Assembly: GCA_023410295.1 (NCBI GenBank)
Contig: JAEYPY010000065.1
Location: 1 to 15,584, forward strand
Direction: 5' to 3'
Source: Pseudomonadota bacterium
Lineage (GTDB): Bacteria; Pseudomonadota; Alphaproteobacteria; Caulobacterales; Aquidulcibacteraceae
DNA length: 15,584 nt
Shown: positions 14,428 through 15,584 of the stretch, piece by piece
How the letters are laid out: every line of letters begins with the position of its first letter
Numbering within the stretch: position 1 is the stretch's first letter
Notes under the pieces: generated by a model
The model's input: the letters and a program-made list of their open reading frames with translations, nothing else
Database searches by the model: none
What the model was told of the DNA's origin: nothing
Position numbers and translations under genes: made by a program

Positions 14428-15584
14428 GGATCTGGCGCGTTCCCTATCCGAAATTTGGCAAAGGCCCCGGATTGGAGCGCATCAGCCGCATTGCCGAACG
14501 GCTTGGGGTTGACTTGGCGGCGTTTGGCGCCGATGGCGCAGTGATCGTCGGCTCCAACGGCAAAGGCTCCACCGCGGCGATGACGGCGGCGCTGCTAAGT
14601 GCGCGCACGCCGAATGTTGGCCTTTTCACGTCGCCGCATCTCTTCCGCCTCAACGAACGCTTCCGCATTGGCGACGAGGACATTTCAGACGACGATTTGG
14701 AGCAGCATTGGGATCGGGTGCGCGCCGCGGCCGAGAGCATCGGTCTCACCGCTGAGCTTGGCGGCTTTGAGTTTCTCTTTCTCATCGCCGCCGACTGGTT
14801 CGTGGCGCGCGGCTGCGCGTTCACGGTCTGGGAGGCGGGTATTGGCGGCCGGCTTGATCCGGTGCGTCTAATCGAGGCGAGGCGCGTGGCGCTGACCTCG
14901 CTCGACCTTGAGCACACGCAGCTGCTGGGCGCGGCGCTAGAGGATATTGCGCGCGACAAGATCGAGGCGGCCCCGAAGGGCGCCAGACTCTTCGTCAGCG
15001 AAAGTTGCGCGCCGCAGCGCGCTGGGATCGAGGCGCATGGGCTGGCGCGTGGTGTTTCGGTTGAGTTCGTTGGGAAAAGCGAAGCCGCGCCACTGGTGGG
15101 TGTGCACCAGAAACGCAACGCGGCGGTGGCGCTTGCGCTCGCGCGCGACATCGCGCCGGAGATCCACGCCGAAGCGCTTCAGCGCACGCGCTGGCCGGGT
15201 CGGCTTGAGATCATCGATGAAGCGCCGCTGACTGTGATCGATGTCGGTCATACGCCCGATGCGATCGCGGCGGCATTGGAAGGCTTTCAGCGCTTGCGCG
15301 GCGAACGCCCCGCCGTCCTTGTCTGCGGCGCATCCGTCGACAAGGATCATGCCGCCATAATCGCCGCGTTGGCGCCGGCGTTCGATCGCATCGTTTGCGT
15401 CGCTGCCCGGCATAAAGGCGCGCCGGCGGCGGAGATCGCCGCGCATGCCGCCGACGCACATTCAGGCGCGGATATCGCCATCGCCGAGAGCCTGGCGGAC
15501 GCAGCCACGATTGCCCGCGCCAAGGCGGGCGGAGCGGGCGCGATTTACGTTGCTGGGGGTCTTTTTCTCGCAGCTGAGTATAAG
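14424..15584 (+). CDS. FolC/Mur-ligase-like protein, 3' end cut by the window
   Basis: 387 codons are open to the window edge with no stop. The family marks are GSNGKGST (43-50, the ATP loop), FTSPHL (68-73) with NERFRI, WEAGIGGRLD (136-145), D-x-EHTQLLG (161-169), HQKRNAA (228-234), WPGRLEI (257-263) and DVGHTPDA (273-280). These match folylpolyglutamate/dihydrofolate synthase positions, but several differ from usual FolC: the D-A-T-N after GGRLD reads PVRL, and the D-x-A-H-N-P site reads DVGHTP. The expected length is about 420-440 residues, so little is missing. Because it is diverged and overlaps an ATP-grasp gene, a different amide-bond substrate is possible; ordinary folate function is the alternative. 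Confidence 0.85.
   Translation, partial: MRIWRVPYPKFGKGPGLERISRIAERLGVDLAAFGADGAVIVGSNGKGSTAAMTAALLSARTPNVGLFTSPHLFRLNERFRIGDEDISDDDLEQHWDRVRAAAESIGLTAELGGFEFLFLIAADWFVARGCAFTVWEAGIGGRLDPVRLIEARRVALTSLDLEHTQLLGAALEDIARDKIEAAPKGARLFVSESCAPQRAGIEAHGLARGVSVEFVGKSEAAPLVGVHQKRNAAVALALARDIAPEIHAEALQRTRWPGRLEIIDEAPLTVIDVGHTPDAIAAALEGFQRLRGERPAVLVCGASVDKDHAAIIAALAPAFDRIVCVAARHKGAPAAEIAAHAADAHSGADIAIAESLADAATIARAKAGGAGAIYVAGGLFLAAEYK

Overview
The window looks like the right-hand end of a defence-rich genomic island in an alphaproteobacterium, followed by the host chromosome. The lineage call rests mainly on a tRNA-His (13311-13387) with no encoded G-1, a G1:U72 pair and A73, the form known from Caulobacter-type alphaproteobacteria. 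High GC and frequent GTG/TTG starts agree. The species cannot be named from the sequence.

The island/chromosome border is visible. Positions 12261-12305 carry only the 3' part of a tRNA-Phe gene, from the anticodon loop through the encoded CCA. The bases to its left do not complete a tRNA. This is what a tyrosine recombinase leaves at the far end of an element integrated into a tRNA 3' end. The polarity places the island to the left (1-12305) and the chromosome to the right. The intact tRNA-Phe and the integrase would lie left of the window.

Island, left to right. (1) 1-785 has no convincing gene but holds two diverged copies of a structured repeat, each with its own 9-bp 'word'. (2) On the minus strand, 1160-4005 is a single-chain MmeI-like (type IIL/IIG) restriction-modification gene broken by a frameshift near 1822-1836. 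It is followed, with a 4-base overlap, by a 125-residue protein that resembles one domain of a DNA sliding clamp. (3) On the plus strand, 4178-8055 is a two-gene McrBC-like type IV restriction system: a McrB-type AAA+ ATPase and a DUF2357/McrC-type PD-(D/E)XK nuclease. (4) 8179-12052 is the most unusual part. A minus-strand operon encodes a von Willebrand A protein, a MotA/ZorA-like membrane protein and an OmpA/MotB/ZorB-like protein, all overlapping by 4 bases. It converges, with only 4 bases between stop codons, on a membrane-anchored J-domain protein. A divergent 53-residue zinc-finger protein sits just upstream of the J-domain gene. I read these five genes as one candidate system: a Zorya-like ion-channel motor without the known Zorya effectors (ZorC/D/E), carrying vWA, J-domain and zinc-finger partners instead.

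Chromosome. After the border come a Tat-exported M48 metallopeptidase lipoprotein, tRNA-His, and an overlapping pair: a cyanophycin-synthetase-like ATP-grasp ligase and an unusual FolC/Mur-ligase-like protein that runs off the window end. The last pair could act together as a split amide-bond ligase.
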